Positions 1 through 8,950 are shown, counted from the first letter of the stretch. The stretch: DNA of 15,262 nucleotides from Candidatus Arcticimaribacter sp. (GCA_011526335.1 WTJB01000203.1:1-15262); one strand, 5' to 3'. Notes: a model not told the origin generated them from the sequence alone. Program-made: numbers and translations.

Positions 1-1
1 T

Positions 2-52
2 GTCGCACCAACCAATTATTTAACCCATTTAGTTACTAAAGCCCTTCAATGA
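2..52 (+). CDS. 3' end of an unidentified upstream gene (partial)
   Basis: An open frame enters from the left edge and stops at TGA 50-52, overlapping the ABC transporter start codon (ATG 49-51) in an ATGA arrangement typical of translationally coupled genes. The visible tail reads VAPTNYLTHLVTKALQ. Its codon choice resembles that of the window's real genes: the same TKALQ string, with nearly the same codons, occurs inside the KduD-like gene. Too little is visible to assign a family. A TetR/AcrR-type regulator is common in front of ABC-HlyD-TolC operons and would fit the helical ending, but that is inference from context. A competing frame ends at 37-39 without the coupling overlap and is less attractive. 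Confidence 0.4.
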   Translation, partial: VAPTNYLTHLVTKALQ

Positions 53-1713
53 AATATCATATAAATGCTGTTTGGGACCGATTTTATGGTCTGCTAAAAT
101 TAGAACGAAAAGATATTTTACAAGTCTTTTACTATGCTCTTTTTGCGGGGGTACTCTCCCTATCATTGCCCCTGGGAGTGCAATCGATCATCAACCTCAT
201 CCAAGGAGCACAAATCTCGAGTTCCTGGATCATTTTGGTGGCTTTGGTTACCCTTGGGGTAGTATTTGCAGGGATCTTGCAGGTCATGCAAATGCGTATT
301 ATAGAAACCTTACAGCAACGGATCTTTACCCGTACTAGCTTTGAATTAAGTTATCGCTTCCCAAAGATTAACATGAGGGAATTGCGCAATCATTACCCCC
401 CTGAGTTGGCCAATCGATTTTTTGATACACTAAGCATCCAAAAAGGTTTATCAAAAATTTTAATCGATGTTCCTACGGCACTGATACAGATATTTTTTGC
501 ACTAAGCTTGCTTTCCTTTTATCATCCCTTTTTTATTCTTTTTGGGATAGCGCTTTTAAGCTTAATGTATTTTGTGTTTAAAATTACTGTGCGCAGAGGG
601 CTAGAAACCTCGCTCGTAGAATCCAAACAAAAATATAAGGTAGCGCACTGGATTCAAGAAATCGCAAGGTCTGTAGTGAGTTTTAAACTCTCGGGCAATA
701 CCAATTTGGCTTTAAACAAAAATGACGAATTGGTCAGTGATTATCTCGATGCAAGGGAAGATCACTTCCGAGTCATCAAATTGCAGTACATCAAGATGAT
801 CGCCTTTAAGGTAATTGTCACAAGCGGATTATTAATCATTGGTGGGGTTTTGGTGCTTAACCAACAAATGAATATTGGGCAGTTTGTGGCCTCAGAAATC
901 ATTATTCTCCTCGTGATTGCATCGGTAGAAAAATTGATTGTCAGTTTAGAAACCCTCTACGATATCTTGACCTCCACAGAAAAATTAGGGGAAGTCGTTG
1001 ATATGGAAATTGAACCACAAGAGGGGAAAACACCTGACTTCTCAGAAGCAATGCATCTGGAGTTAAACGAAGTAGGGTATCAGGTAAAAGACAGAGATCT
1101 TCCCATACTTACGGACATTCAAATTAGCATCCCACAAAAAGAAGTTGTCTTGATTAAAGGAGCCTCCGGCTCAGGAAAATCGAGTTTACTCCGATTGTTA
1201 GCAGGAGTAAACCTACCCACCCAAGGGAGTGTCTTTGTCAACCAAGACAACCTAAAGGCCATACAATTGACGCACTACCGCTTGCATTTGGGCATGTCAT
1301 TGGCAGATGAAGCCCCTTTTGAGGGAACCTTGCGAGAAAATCTCACGTTTGGAAACACCACGGTTTCCGCAACACAGATCAGAGAAATTACAAGCATTGT
1401 TGGCTTAAATGCCTTTATAAAATCGCAACCCCTAGGATTAGACACCATCATCTACCCCGAAGGGAAACGCCTGTCTTCTACCGATACCAAAAAAATTCTT
1501 TTGGCCAGAGCCATATTAAAACAACCCCAGGTGTTATTGCTGGAAGATCCTTTGGATGATTTAACCCCGCAGGAAACAAAACAAATTATTGATTATTTGT
1601 GTTTACCAGAGCACCCATGGAGTATTGTTGTGGTTAGCAATAACCCTTACTGGGAAGAAAAATGTCATCAAACCCTTACCCTTGCTGAGGGTAAAATTAT
1701 CTCATCCCGTTAA
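49..1713 (+). CDS. HlyB-like ABC transporter permease-ATPase with degenerate catalytic motifs
   Basis: The 554-residue protein is an N-terminal exporter-type membrane domain (hydrophobic helices near residues 23-45, 58-80, 143-178 and 255-300) fused to a nucleotide-binding domain from about residue 335. There is no N-terminal C39 peptidase domain. Walker A is intact (GASGSGKS, 371-378). The other motifs depart from consensus: the Q-loop glutamine aligns with A419, LSGGQ is LSSTD (475-479), Walker B ends in ED rather than DE (499-500), and the H-loop histidine is N531. The domain still looks folded, with LLARAIL after the signature and the D-loop-like DDL. The gene is followed after 3 bp by a HlyD-type adaptor and then a TolC channel, so it should be the inner-membrane part of a type I secretion or efflux complex. 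The substrate is unknown. As a homodimer it may hydrolyse ATP poorly or act mainly by binding; this is inference. Confidence 0.9.
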   Translation: MKYHINAVWDRFYGLLKLERKDILQVFYYALFAGVLSLSLPLGVQSIINLIQGAQISSSWIILVALVTLGVVFAGILQVMQMRIIETLQQRIFTRTSFELSYRFPKINMRELRNHYPPELANRFFDTLSIQKGLSKILIDVPTALIQIFFALSLLSFYHPFFILFGIALLSLMYFVFKITVRRGLETSLVESKQKYKVAHWIQEIARSVVSFKLSGNTNLALNKNDELVSDYLDAREDHFRVIKLQYIKMIAFKVIVTSGLLIIGGVLVLNQQMNIGQFVASEIIILLVIASVEKLIVSLETLYDILTSTEKLGEVVDMEIEPQEGKTPDFSEAMHLELNEVGYQVKDRDLPILTDIQISIPQKEVVLIKGASGSGKSSLLRLLAGVNLPTQGSVFVNQDNLKAIQLTHYRLHLGMSLADEAPFEGTLRENLTFGNTTVSATQIREITSIVGLNAFIKSQPLGLDTIIYPEGKRLSSTDTKKILLARAILKQPQVLLLEDPLDDLTPQETKQIIDYLCLPEHPWSIVVVSNNPYWEEKCHQTLTLAEGKIISSR

Positions 1714-1716
1714 CCT

Positions 1717-3075
1717 ATGTTGAACATTTCTAAAGATCCGATTAAAAATTTTGACTTCCAGAACTATCAATCTGGGAAGACCATATTTGACCGCTCCTAT
1801 TTTCAGGGATTCAATCGCTTTTTATGGATTTCTTCGCTGGTGTTTTCCCTCATGCTTTTTTTGCCTTGGACACAAAATTTGGTGGGAAAAGGATACGTAA
1901 CCACCCTAACGCCAGATAAACGTCCACAAACATTACAATCGCCTATTCCCGGAAAAATTGAACGTTGGTTTATACGCGAGGGCGACCGCGTTCAAAAGGG
2001 AGACACCCTCTTAAAAATTGCTGAAATAAAAAGCGATTACTTTGACCCTCAACTTTTGGTACGCACCCAAATACAGCTTCAAGCAAAACAAGAGGCCGTT
2101 AAGGCTTATAAAATGAAAGTCAATGCCTTGGAAAACCAATTGATTGCCTTGAACAAAGAGCGAAGTTTAAAATTAGAACAGGCCAAAAACAAACAACAAC
2201 AAGCGCAACTCTACATCCAAAACGACAGTTTAAAGTTGGAGGTTGCAAAGACCGATCAAAAGATTGCTGAGGTGCGTCTTCAACGAGAAGAAGACCTTTA
2301 CGCAGACGGGCTCAAGTCTTTACGGGAACTCGAAAGTAAACGCTTAAAATTACGGGAAGCACAAACCGACTACTTAAGTGCTGAAAACAGTTTTCGCAAT
2401 GCCAAAAACGAAGCGACCATTGCGCGTGTTGAAATCGATCGCATCAAGGCCAATTTTGCAGATAAAACCGCAAAAATCCGATCGGATATGGCCAGTGCTC
2501 AATCGAGTCAATTCGAGGCAGAAGGACAGGTAGCGAAACTTCAAAATACACTGGCTAACTATCAGTCGAGAGTCGCTTTACAATACATCACGGCACCGCA
2601 ATCTGGCTTTATCAACAAAACATTAAAGGCCGGAATTGGAGAAACCTTTAAAGCGGGTGAAAAACTACTGTCTATAATGCCTAGCAATTATCAAATGGCG
2701 GTGGAAACCTACATTCGCCCCATAGATATTCCCTTAATAAAAGTAGGCGAAAAGGCACGAATAGAGTTTGACGGATGGCCCGCAATTGTCTTTAGTGGAT
2801 GGCCCAGTGTGTCTTACGGCACCTACGGGGCAAAAGTTATCGCTATAGAAAATTACATCAGTGATAATGATTTGTACCGCGTCCTTCTCGTTCCCGATCT
2901 GGAGGACCACCCATGGCCCGAAGAAGTTCGTATAGGTTCAGGAGCACGAACGATAGCGTTGCTCAATGAGGTTCCTGTTTGGTATGAACTTTGGCGTCAG
3001 CTCAATGGGTTTCCGCCAGATTACTACAAAGTAGAGCGTGCCGATCAATTAAAACTTCCCATTAAAATAAAATAG
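1717..3075 (+). CDS. HlyD-family periplasmic adaptor subunit
   Basis: The 452-residue membrane-fusion protein would link the inner-membrane ABC exporter to the outer-membrane channel. A short cytoplasmic N-terminus is followed by one membrane helix (about 35-52). A biotinyl/lipoyl half-motif follows (about 71-103, containing SPIPGKIERWFIREGDRV and KGDTLL), then a long charged, Gln/Lys/Glu-rich coiled-coil hairpin (about 115-285). The second lipoyl half starts at YITAPQSGFI and contains AGIGETFKAGEKLL. The C-terminal part is beta-barrel-like, with IRPIDIPLIKVGEKARIEFDGWP. Length and domain order are those of HlyD/EmrA-type adaptors. The gene starts 3 bp after the ABC gene stop and ends 2 bp before the TolC gene, so the three are almost certainly co-transcribed. 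The coiled coil is longer than in RND adaptors, as is usual for type I secretion partners. Confidence 0.93.
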   Translation: MLNISKDPIKNFDFQNYQSGKTIFDRSYFQGFNRFLWISSLVFSLMLFLPWTQNLVGKGYVTTLTPDKRPQTLQSPIPGKIERWFIREGDRVQKGDTLLKIAEIKSDYFDPQLLVRTQIQLQAKQEAVKAYKMKVNALENQLIALNKERSLKLEQAKNKQQQAQLYIQNDSLKLEVAKTDQKIAEVRLQREEDLYADGLKSLRELESKRLKLREAQTDYLSAENSFRNAKNEATIARVEIDRIKANFADKTAKIRSDMASAQSSQFEAEGQVAKLQNTLANYQSRVALQYITAPQSGFINKTLKAGIGETFKAGEKLLSIMPSNYQMAVETYIRPIDIPLIKVGEKARIEFDGWPAIVFSGWPSVSYGTYGAKVIAIENYISDNDLYRVLLVPDLEDHPWPEEVRIGSGARTIALLNEVPVWYELWRQLNGFPPDYYKVERADQLKLPIKIK

Positions 3076-3077
3076 GC

Positions 3078-4457
3078 ATGATCAGAGCAAGTAGTGTCTT
3101 TATTTTAGGGGTTTTCCTTGGCCTATTCAGTCCTGCAGGACTAAGGGCCCAATCTTTGTCGCTAGACGAATTTATGGGCTTCGTAAAGCAACATCACCCC
3201 TTTGTTAAACAAGCGAAGATTGAACTAAATCTGAGCGAAACAAAACTTTTAAAAGCGCGGGGGGCTTTTGACCCTAAAATCGAAGCTGCATTCAAAGAAA
3301 AAACGGTAAAAAATAGTCCCTACTACGAACGCTTAAATGCGGCCTTTACACTACCCACCCCCATAGGGGTGGAACTCAAAGCCGAAATCAGTGAGGCAGA
3401 GGGAGATTTACTCAATCCTGAAAATGTGGTAAGTGGAAATCGCCTCTATGCTGTGGGCGCAGACCTAGACCTTGGAAAAGGGCTTTGGGCAAACCCGCGA
3501 AATACGGCCTTAAAACAAGCCCGCCGTTTTGTAAAACAAGCGGAAGAAGAAAATCGACTGGCGGTCAACCAAATTTTAGAAGAAGCAAGCCATGCCTTTT
3601 TAGATTGGTATGCGGCCTATCAACAATGGAACATCATAGGGCAGTTTGTAGAAAATGCTGCCTTTCGTTTTCAGGGAGTAAAACAAAGAGTCGCCTCTGG
3701 AGACCTTGCGCCTATCGACTCCTTAGAGGCCCGTATCGCCTACAATAATCGGAAATTGTTATGGGAAAAAAGTTTAATAAAACTGAACCGTGCAGCGCTA
3801 AAAGCATCCAACTTTCTATGGTTAGAAGATCAGCCTATTGAAATAAGAGAAAAAACAATGCCCACCCTCGCAGAAGATGCGTTGCTTCCTTACGCAGATG
3901 TGGAAAATCCTCCCTTAGCGAGCCATCCTAAAATGAAGGTCCTAAATTATAAAATAGAACAACAGCGGTTGGAACAGCGACTGCAGCGCAATGCTCTTTT
4001 GCCAGAGATTAAACTCGGGTACCGTTGGCTCTCTGGAACCAACCCCCTACAAACGCTACAAGCTGCTTTGGATCCCGAAAATAACATTACTCAGTTTAAA
4101 GTAAAAATGCCCCTCTTTTTACGAAAAGAAAGAGCCAACCTGAAACTATCGTCCTTAAAATTGGATGATCTGGTTTTAGCGCAGGAACAAACACGTTTAG
4201 AACTGGGCAATAAAATCGATGCTTTAAACGCCCAAAAAAACTCCTTAACAAAACAGAAACAGCTTACAAAACAAATGGTTGAGGACTACAAAATCCTCTT
4301 TGAGGGCGAACAAAAAAAGTTTGATGCTGGAGAAAGTTCGCTGTTTTTGGTCAACAGTAGAGAAGCCAAGTGGTTGGATGCCGTGCAAAAATTCATTGGC
4401 ATTGAGCAGGCAGAACAAAAAACAAAATTGAGTTATTACTTTTTGGTAAACTTCTAA
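3078..4457 (+). CDS. TolC-family outer-membrane efflux channel
   Basis: The 459-residue protein has a Sec signal peptide (hydrophobic core 7-17, likely cleavage after A24 in LRA|QS). The mature part begins SLSLDEFMGFVKQHHPFVKQA, the usual start of an outer-membrane efflux protein, whose first helix reads as 'eal..a...P'. Long amphipathic helices with regular Leu/Ala/Gln/Lys spacing follow and form two similar halves, the second starting around HPKMKVLNYKIEQQRLEQ. The second half carries the polar FDAGESSLFLVNSRE segment typical of TolC-like channels (usual form 'G..s.ldvl.a...l'). The protein should assemble as a trimer forming the outer-membrane duct for the ABC and HlyD partners. The start codon lies 2 bp after the adaptor stop. 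No clear terminator hairpin follows, only a T-run at 4464-4471. Confidence 0.93.
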   Translation: MIRASSVFILGVFLGLFSPAGLRAQSLSLDEFMGFVKQHHPFVKQAKIELNLSETKLLKARGAFDPKIEAAFKEKTVKNSPYYERLNAAFTLPTPIGVELKAEISEAEGDLLNPENVVSGNRLYAVGADLDLGKGLWANPRNTALKQARRFVKQAEEENRLAVNQILEEASHAFLDWYAAYQQWNIIGQFVENAAFRFQGVKQRVASGDLAPIDSLEARIAYNNRKLLWEKSLIKLNRAALKASNFLWLEDQPIEIREKTMPTLAEDALLPYADVENPPLASHPKMKVLNYKIEQQRLEQRLQRNALLPEIKLGYRWLSGTNPLQTLQAALDPENNITQFKVKMPLFLRKERANLKLSSLKLDDLVLAQEQTRLELGNKIDALNAQKNSLTKQKQLTKQMVEDYKILFEGEQKKFDAGESSLFLVNSREAKWLDAVQKFIGIEQAEQKTKLSYYFLVNF

Positions 4458-4784
4458 GCTGCTGTTTTTTTAGAACAAGTTCAACCCCCTTTTGGCGATA
4501 AAAACGATGATGATTCTCTTTGTTTTGGGCGACTACTATTTTTGACATAAGAATGGCTTGCCGCAATGATCATTACAGCGGTAAAGGAGGGTATTCGGGG
4601 AGGTTTACATAGATGTTCTGTACATTTCGCTTAGGCAAATCTTTCAACAACACTCATAAGAACAATAAATGCAAACGTCAAAATGAGGATTAACATCGGA
4701 GACATTTGGTCAAAATTTATTTGTTTCCCTATAATATAGTGAATAATAATCACTTAGACAAATAAAGGATTTGCTCTCGTCAAT
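4458..4784. other. convergent intergenic gap without a convincing gene
   Basis: This 327-bp stretch separates the 3' ends of the TolC gene (plus) and the MBL-fold gene (minus). No RNA gene or strong terminator was found. Small structures present are the 10-bp palindrome AATGATCATT (4565-4574) and a short inverted repeat AGTGA/TCACT (4738-4742 and 4750-4754). On the minus strand one frame is open from GTG 4753 to TGA 4481, interrupted only by TAA at 4631-4633. The first part (4631-4753, 40 codons, internal ATG at 4705) encodes a very hydrophobic segment, LILILTFAFIVLM. It could be a tiny membrane peptide, a gene remnant or chance. Confidence 0.5.
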
Positions 4785-5900
4785 TTACCACCAGACGTTC
4801 AGCGGTTTTGTAAGGGTGTCCAAAACAATTGATTCCCCAATGACAGGGACTTCTATCTTCATGTTTTCTTTTTTGGCGGCGTTTACCGCTCTTATTACAG
4901 GCTCATTCCAAGGGTGCATCGCCAATTTAAAGGCTCCCCAATGGATAGGAATAATTTTCTTTGCCCGAAGGTCTTTTCCAGCACGTACGGTTTCTTCTGG
5001 AAACATATGAATATCAGCCCATCGGGTATTGTATTGGCCACATTCCACTAAAGCTAAGTCGAAGGGGCCGTATTTTTCCCCAATTTCGGCAAAATGCTTT
5101 TCATAACCACTATCGCCACTAAAGTACAAAGCGAGGCTGTCAGATTTAATCACCCAAGAAGCCCAAAGGGTTTCTTGGCTATTCGAAAACTTTCTTCCCG
5201 AAAAATGCTGTGCTGGGGTACAGATAAAATCAAAGCCTTGGGTATGCAAGGATTCCCACCAATTGCGTGTGGCGATCTTTTCAAGGGGGACTCCCCAACG
5301 AAGCAGGTGACGATCTATTCCCAGAGGTACCACAAATTGCTTCACCTTTGGGAGAAGTTTTTGAATAGAGGTATAGTCCAGGTGATCATAATGGTCATGC
5401 GAAATGACCACCACGTCAATTGGAGGTAAATCTTCTACTGCAATGGGTAACTCGTCTGAAAAACGTTTTTCGCCTAGCCATGGAAATGGCGCAGGAACCT
5501 CCCCAAACATTGGGTCCAATAAGATGTTTTTACCGCTGTGCTGGAGTAAAAAAGAAGAGTGACCAAACCAGATCAATCGGGTTTCGGTGTTGTTGGTAAG
5601 TTCAGCTGCTGAAACTGGCTGTAAAGGCAAGGCTTTACGGGGTCGCGCATTTTCTACTTTAGTCGTAAAAAAAGCATACCCCAGTTTAAGGGTTTCTTTA
5701 AAAGTTAACGGCTTCGGGACATCTTTTGCATTGCGAAATTTCCCTTGGTCAAAGTTTTGAAGATGTTCAAATTCCTTTTTTTGTTGGGCGGTCAAGTCGC
5801 CGCCAAAAGAAGGGGCATATTGAATTACCACAGCATAAGCCACAAGCAATAAAAGGATCAAAGACAAGAAGACAGCGAGCACCAACCTTAGGCGATTCAT
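4785..5900 (-). CDS. membrane-anchored MBL-fold metallo-hydrolase (NAPE-PLD/UlaG-like)
   Basis: The 371-residue protein has an N-terminal membrane helix (about 5-26) and no obvious signal peptidase site, so the catalytic domain is probably tethered outside the cytoplasmic membrane. The metallo-beta-lactamase fold is clear: WFGHSSFLLQ and LLDPMF near 111-132, then the metal motif HDHYDH (168-173, i.e. HxHxDH). Further likely ligands are H232 (TPAQHFSGR), D263 (YFSGDSGY) and H320 (PIHWGAF). This order, with PAQHFSGR and the late IHWG, is that of the NAPE-PLD/RomA/UlaG-like branch, whose members hydrolyse phosphodiester or lactone bonds. The actual substrate cannot be read from the sequence. The start is only 18 bp downstream of the metalloprotease stop on the same strand, so the two are probably one transcript with this gene second. 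Confidence 0.9.
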   Translation of the reverse strand: MNRLRLVLAVFLSLILLLLVAYAVVIQYAPSFGGDLTAQQKKEFEHLQNFDQGKFRNAKDVPKPLTFKETLKLGYAFFTTKVENARPRKALPLQPVSAAELTNNTETRLIWFGHSSFLLQHSGKNILLDPMFGEVPAPFPWLGEKRFSDELPIAVEDLPPIDVVVISHDHYDHLDYTSIQKLLPKVKQFVVPLGIDRHLLRWGVPLEKIATRNWWESLHTQGFDFICTPAQHFSGRKFSNSQETLWASWVIKSDSLALYFSGDSGYEKHFAEIGEKYGPFDLALVECGQYNTRWADIHMFPEETVRAGKDLRAKKIIPIHWGAFKLAMHPWNEPVIRAVNAAKKENMKIEVPVIGESIVLDTLTKPLNVWW

Positions 5901-5918
5901 TTACGTTGTTGCTTGTAT

Positions 5919-8366
5919 TTATTGTTCAACCTTAAGAAGGTCAATAAGGTGATTATAAACGTCTTCCCAATGGGCTTTGGCCATCCCCCTTGCCGTTTTT
6001 CTTTTGCTCTTTGTCCATTTGTAAATGCGCATCAATTCTGCCCGTGCGGCTGCCCTAATATCAGATTGACTGGCGTCTATGGCGGTATAACTTCCATAGC
6101 GTCTTTGGTTATCGCTCAGTTTCTGTTCTTCATTCAGCAAATAACTCAGGCGTTCAATATGTGCGCGTTGCAAGTTACGTCTATAGGTGTCAGGGGTTTT
6201 TCCTTGTTTAAGTTCTTGCCACAATCCATCGGTTAGCTCTTCCATTAATTCAAACAATCCAAAAGCGTTTGATCCGTTTAAAGTTTGGTTTTCAATCACG
6301 CGTGCTAGACGGTCAAAACCGAGCAAATTGTTTAAGGTACGCACCTGCATTCTCCTTATTTTCTCTACACTTCCTGCCGCTTTTATTTTTCCGATAATGG
6401 CTTGATTAAGCATCCAATACGGGGTAGTAAACAACTGTTGATGTAAGAAAGCTAAACTTTCTTTTTGTCGGGCTTTAGCGACATGGGTAAAGACAGGACC
6501 TTCTTGTTCATAAGTTTTATTGTACTGATATACCCCGCCTATATTGGCCGTTACATGCCCCATATATCGATTAAACTGATTGAATACCTGATCGTACAAG
6601 GTCTCTAGATCGTCATAGTTTTTTCCTTCCTCATAGGTCCATTCGGTCAGGCGTGGAAGAATCCGCTGCAAGTTGGCAATGCCGTAATTACTGGCTTTTA
6701 CTGCATCGTCTCCAAGATCTTCTGTTTGTGAAGAAGGATCGATGACTGGGCGTTGTTGACGACCAAAACGATAGATGGGATCGTCTGCTTTTTCGAGTAT
6801 CCATTGGTTTAATATGGGCTTTTCTTCTTCGGCCGTTTTTCCTAAAATGGGTCGATATCCCCAACGAATAGCGTGTTTGTCATACGGCCCTACATTAGGC
6901 ATTAAGGCTACCCCTTTATCTTCAGGCTGGGCGACATAATTGAAGCGGGCATAATCCATAATGGACGGAGCTGTACCGTATTTTTTAGTAAAACTTGCTG
7001 AGCGTAAAGAATCTACAGGATAGGCCACACTACTGCCCATATTGTGTGGAAGGCCTAGCGTATGCCCTACTTCGTGTGCTGAAACAAAACGAATCAATCG
7101 GCCCATGATTTCCTCCTTAAAAGCAACGCCCTGCGCCTCGGGATTGATTGCGGCGGTTTGTACAAAATACCAATTGCGCAACAGGGTCATCACATTGTGG
7201 TACCAGTTGATATCCGATTCTAATATTTCGCCCGAACGCGGGTCACTTACGTGAGGGCCATTGGCATTGGGAATGGGCGAAGCTAAATAACGCACAACAG
7301 AATAACGAACGTCTTCTGGTGACCAGTCGGGATCTTCTTCTGGAGAAGGAGGATCTTTTGCTATGATGGCGTCTTTAAAACCTGCTGCTTCGAAAGCTAC
7401 TTGCCAATCTTCTATTCCTTTTTTGATGTAAGGCCGCCATTGTTCTGGAGTGGCTCTATCAATGTAATAGACAATTTGTTTTTTAGGGACCACCAGTTCT
7501 CCTGCTTCAAATTTTGCACGGTCTTCCTCTTTTACTTCCAACCTCCACCGATCTAGATAGGTGATGCGTTTACTTTCTTGTGCAGCTAAACCATAATCGA
7601 CCTGGCTACGGGCAAACCAGCCTACACGTTGATCAAAATAACGACGCTTCATCGGCGTTTCGGGCAATAAAATCATGGAGTTGTTGATTTCTACTGAAAA
7701 CGCTTGTAATGCTCCATTGGAGGGCGGTTCGGTGGCTTTGTAGGTTTTTACATGACGGGCTTCCACATTTAAGGGATACGCCTTTATCGATTCTATATAC
7801 GATCGTTTGGTGTCAACACTACTTATTTTGTAACGCTTTTTGTAACGGGAAGAAATCCCGAGTGTTTTTACATCGTCGGTAAAGAGTTTTGTCACCTCAA
7901 TTAAAGCAGTCGGCGCCAAGCTATCTTCTCCTTTTGCCGCAATGGGAAAGCTAGCAATGATGGGTTCAAAATTTGAGTTTTTTACCGCTTCGTATATCGG
8001 TAAGCTATCTGCGGCTACATTTTGATACGATACGATGCGCAAGAGAATTTGTTTTCGCTTTTTTACCCAACGTACCACTTGGGTGTTTTGCTTGCCTCCG
8101 CCAAAGCCTAAACCATTTGCGGTTTTGGCGATGCGGGTAACCATCAACATTTCTTTCCCCAATAACGAATCTGGAATTTCGTAGTAGAATTTTTCATCTA
8201 CCTGATGTACCGTAAACAAACCTTTATCGCTCACCGCCTTATCCGTTATGATATCGGTATAGGTTTTTTCCTTTTTGTCTTTTTTATCGCTCTTGGATTT
8301 TTCTTGACCAAACACGGGGGCGGCAAGAAAACACAAAAGGGCAAAAACAATAAAATCTTTTCTCAT
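5919..8366 (-). CDS. secreted zinc-dependent metalloprotease of the DUF5117/DUF5118 type
   Basis: The 815-residue protein starts with a Sec signal peptide (core 5-17, likely cleavage after G20 in VFG|QE), followed by a Lys/Asp/Glu-rich linker (22-36). The N-terminal half (about 36-290) matches the DUF5118 and DUF5117 arrangement seen in large Bacteroidota and proteobacterial metzincin-like proteins. The catalytic zinc site is explicit: HEVGHTLGLPH (431-441, the HExxHxxGxxH metzincin signature), with catalytic E432 and a likely Met-turn in SIMDYARFNY (M470). The long C-terminal part (about 500-815) is helical and resembles DUF4953. It would cleave proteins or peptides in the periplasm or outside the cell; the natural substrate is not known for this family. 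It is the first gene of a minus-strand pair with the MBL-fold hydrolase. A weak -7-like TATCTTTC lies upstream of its start, without a good -33 partner. Confidence 0.92.
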   Translation of the reverse strand: MRKDFIVFALLCFLAAPVFGQEKSKSDKKDKKEKTYTDIITDKAVSDKGLFTVHQVDEKFYYEIPDSLLGKEMLMVTRIAKTANGLGFGGGKQNTQVVRWVKKRKQILLRIVSYQNVAADSLPIYEAVKNSNFEPIIASFPIAAKGEDSLAPTALIEVTKLFTDDVKTLGISSRYKKRYKISSVDTKRSYIESIKAYPLNVEARHVKTYKATEPPSNGALQAFSVEINNSMILLPETPMKRRYFDQRVGWFARSQVDYGLAAQESKRITYLDRWRLEVKEEDRAKFEAGELVVPKKQIVYYIDRATPEQWRPYIKKGIEDWQVAFEAAGFKDAIIAKDPPSPEEDPDWSPEDVRYSVVRYLASPIPNANGPHVSDPRSGEILESDINWYHNVMTLLRNWYFVQTAAINPEAQGVAFKEEIMGRLIRFVSAHEVGHTLGLPHNMGSSVAYPVDSLRSASFTKKYGTAPSIMDYARFNYVAQPEDKGVALMPNVGPYDKHAIRWGYRPILGKTAEEEKPILNQWILEKADDPIYRFGRQQRPVIDPSSQTEDLGDDAVKASNYGIANLQRILPRLTEWTYEEGKNYDDLETLYDQVFNQFNRYMGHVTANIGGVYQYNKTYEQEGPVFTHVAKARQKESLAFLHQQLFTTPYWMLNQAIIGKIKAAGSVEKIRRMQVRTLNNLLGFDRLARVIENQTLNGSNAFGLFELMEELTDGLWQELKQGKTPDTYRRNLQRAHIERLSYLLNEEQKLSDNQRRYGSYTAIDASQSDIRAAARAELMRIYKWTKSKRKTARGMAKAHWEDVYNHLIDLLKVEQ

Positions 8367-8640
8367 AACTATAGCAGTTTTGTTTTATCCTAGAAAGATA
8401 AAACAATTCAATGAAAAAAAGATTTTCTGACCTTGCAATGCCCAAGAAATGGAATACTTTCTTTCCTGATGTAGAGCTAGCGTGAAGTTCTTTTGTTTGG
8501 ATCATTTTTTCACTTAACAAAACGTTTAAATTTTTCTGTAAATGCCAAAGAATTTATTTTGCGTTTTTAGTCTAATAAATGTTTGGTGTATAGCTAACGC
8601 GTCAGAAAAAAATTGAATCCTGAACCATCATTTTCTTTGT

Positions 8641-8868
8641 TTAGTCAATACAATAGAGATCCCCTATAGAAAACCGATTGTATTCCTCAACAGGAACACT
8701 TACTTGTTTAACGGTAACATTTTCATTTACCAAATCGTCTCCGGAACGATTAAGGAAATAATACATTCCATTCGAAGACCTTTTGTCTCGGATGGTCATA
8801 CAATCTTCTTGTGGAACACAAGCCGAAACCAAATAGATAAAGACTAGAGAGATTTTAATTTTTGACAT
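8641..8868 (-). CDS. small putative lipoprotein, function unknown
   Basis: The 75-residue product has a short lysine-containing N-terminus, a hydrophobic stretch and a good lipobox LVSAC with the acylated cysteine at position 17. The mature peptide would be about 59 residues, polar, with two more cysteines (C23 and C73) that could form a disulfide in the periplasm. I recognise no family. Start choice is supported by the position of the signal sequence directly after the ATG. It is transcribed away from the KduD-like gene, and the 139-bp region between them must hold both promoters. Being short and family-less, it could be spurious, but an intact lipobox in the right place argues that it is real. 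Confidence 0.65.
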   Translation of the reverse strand: MSKIKISLVFIYLVSACVPQEDCMTIRDKRSSNGMYYFLNRSGDDLVNENVTVKQVSVPVEEYNRFSIGDLYCID

Positions 8869-8950
8869 GATAGAGGTTTATGGTTACCCTTTAAGGTATG
8901 AAAAAATTTTCCTCCTATAAAATATAATTGGCGGATGAGTGTGTGCTGAA

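Noticed and set aside
1..39. Alternative open frame from the left edge ending at TAA 37-39.
   Set aside because: The other frame ends with an ATGA overlap on the ABC gene start, a better operon signature; two frames cannot both be the gene.
4565..4574. AATGATCATT palindrome as an operator in the convergent gap.
   Set aside because: It lies between the 3' ends of two convergent genes with no promoter or gene to control; a 10-bp AT-rich palindrome is expected by chance.
5094..5429. Plus-strand open frame of 111 codons inside the MBL-fold gene.
   Set aside because: It overlaps the conserved metal-binding region of the opposite-strand gene and shows no domain features.
8284..8520. Minus-strand open frame of 78 codons overlapping the metalloprotease start.
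   Set aside because: It needs a non-ATG start, has no recognisable protein character, and overlaps the signal-peptide region of a convincing gene in another frame.
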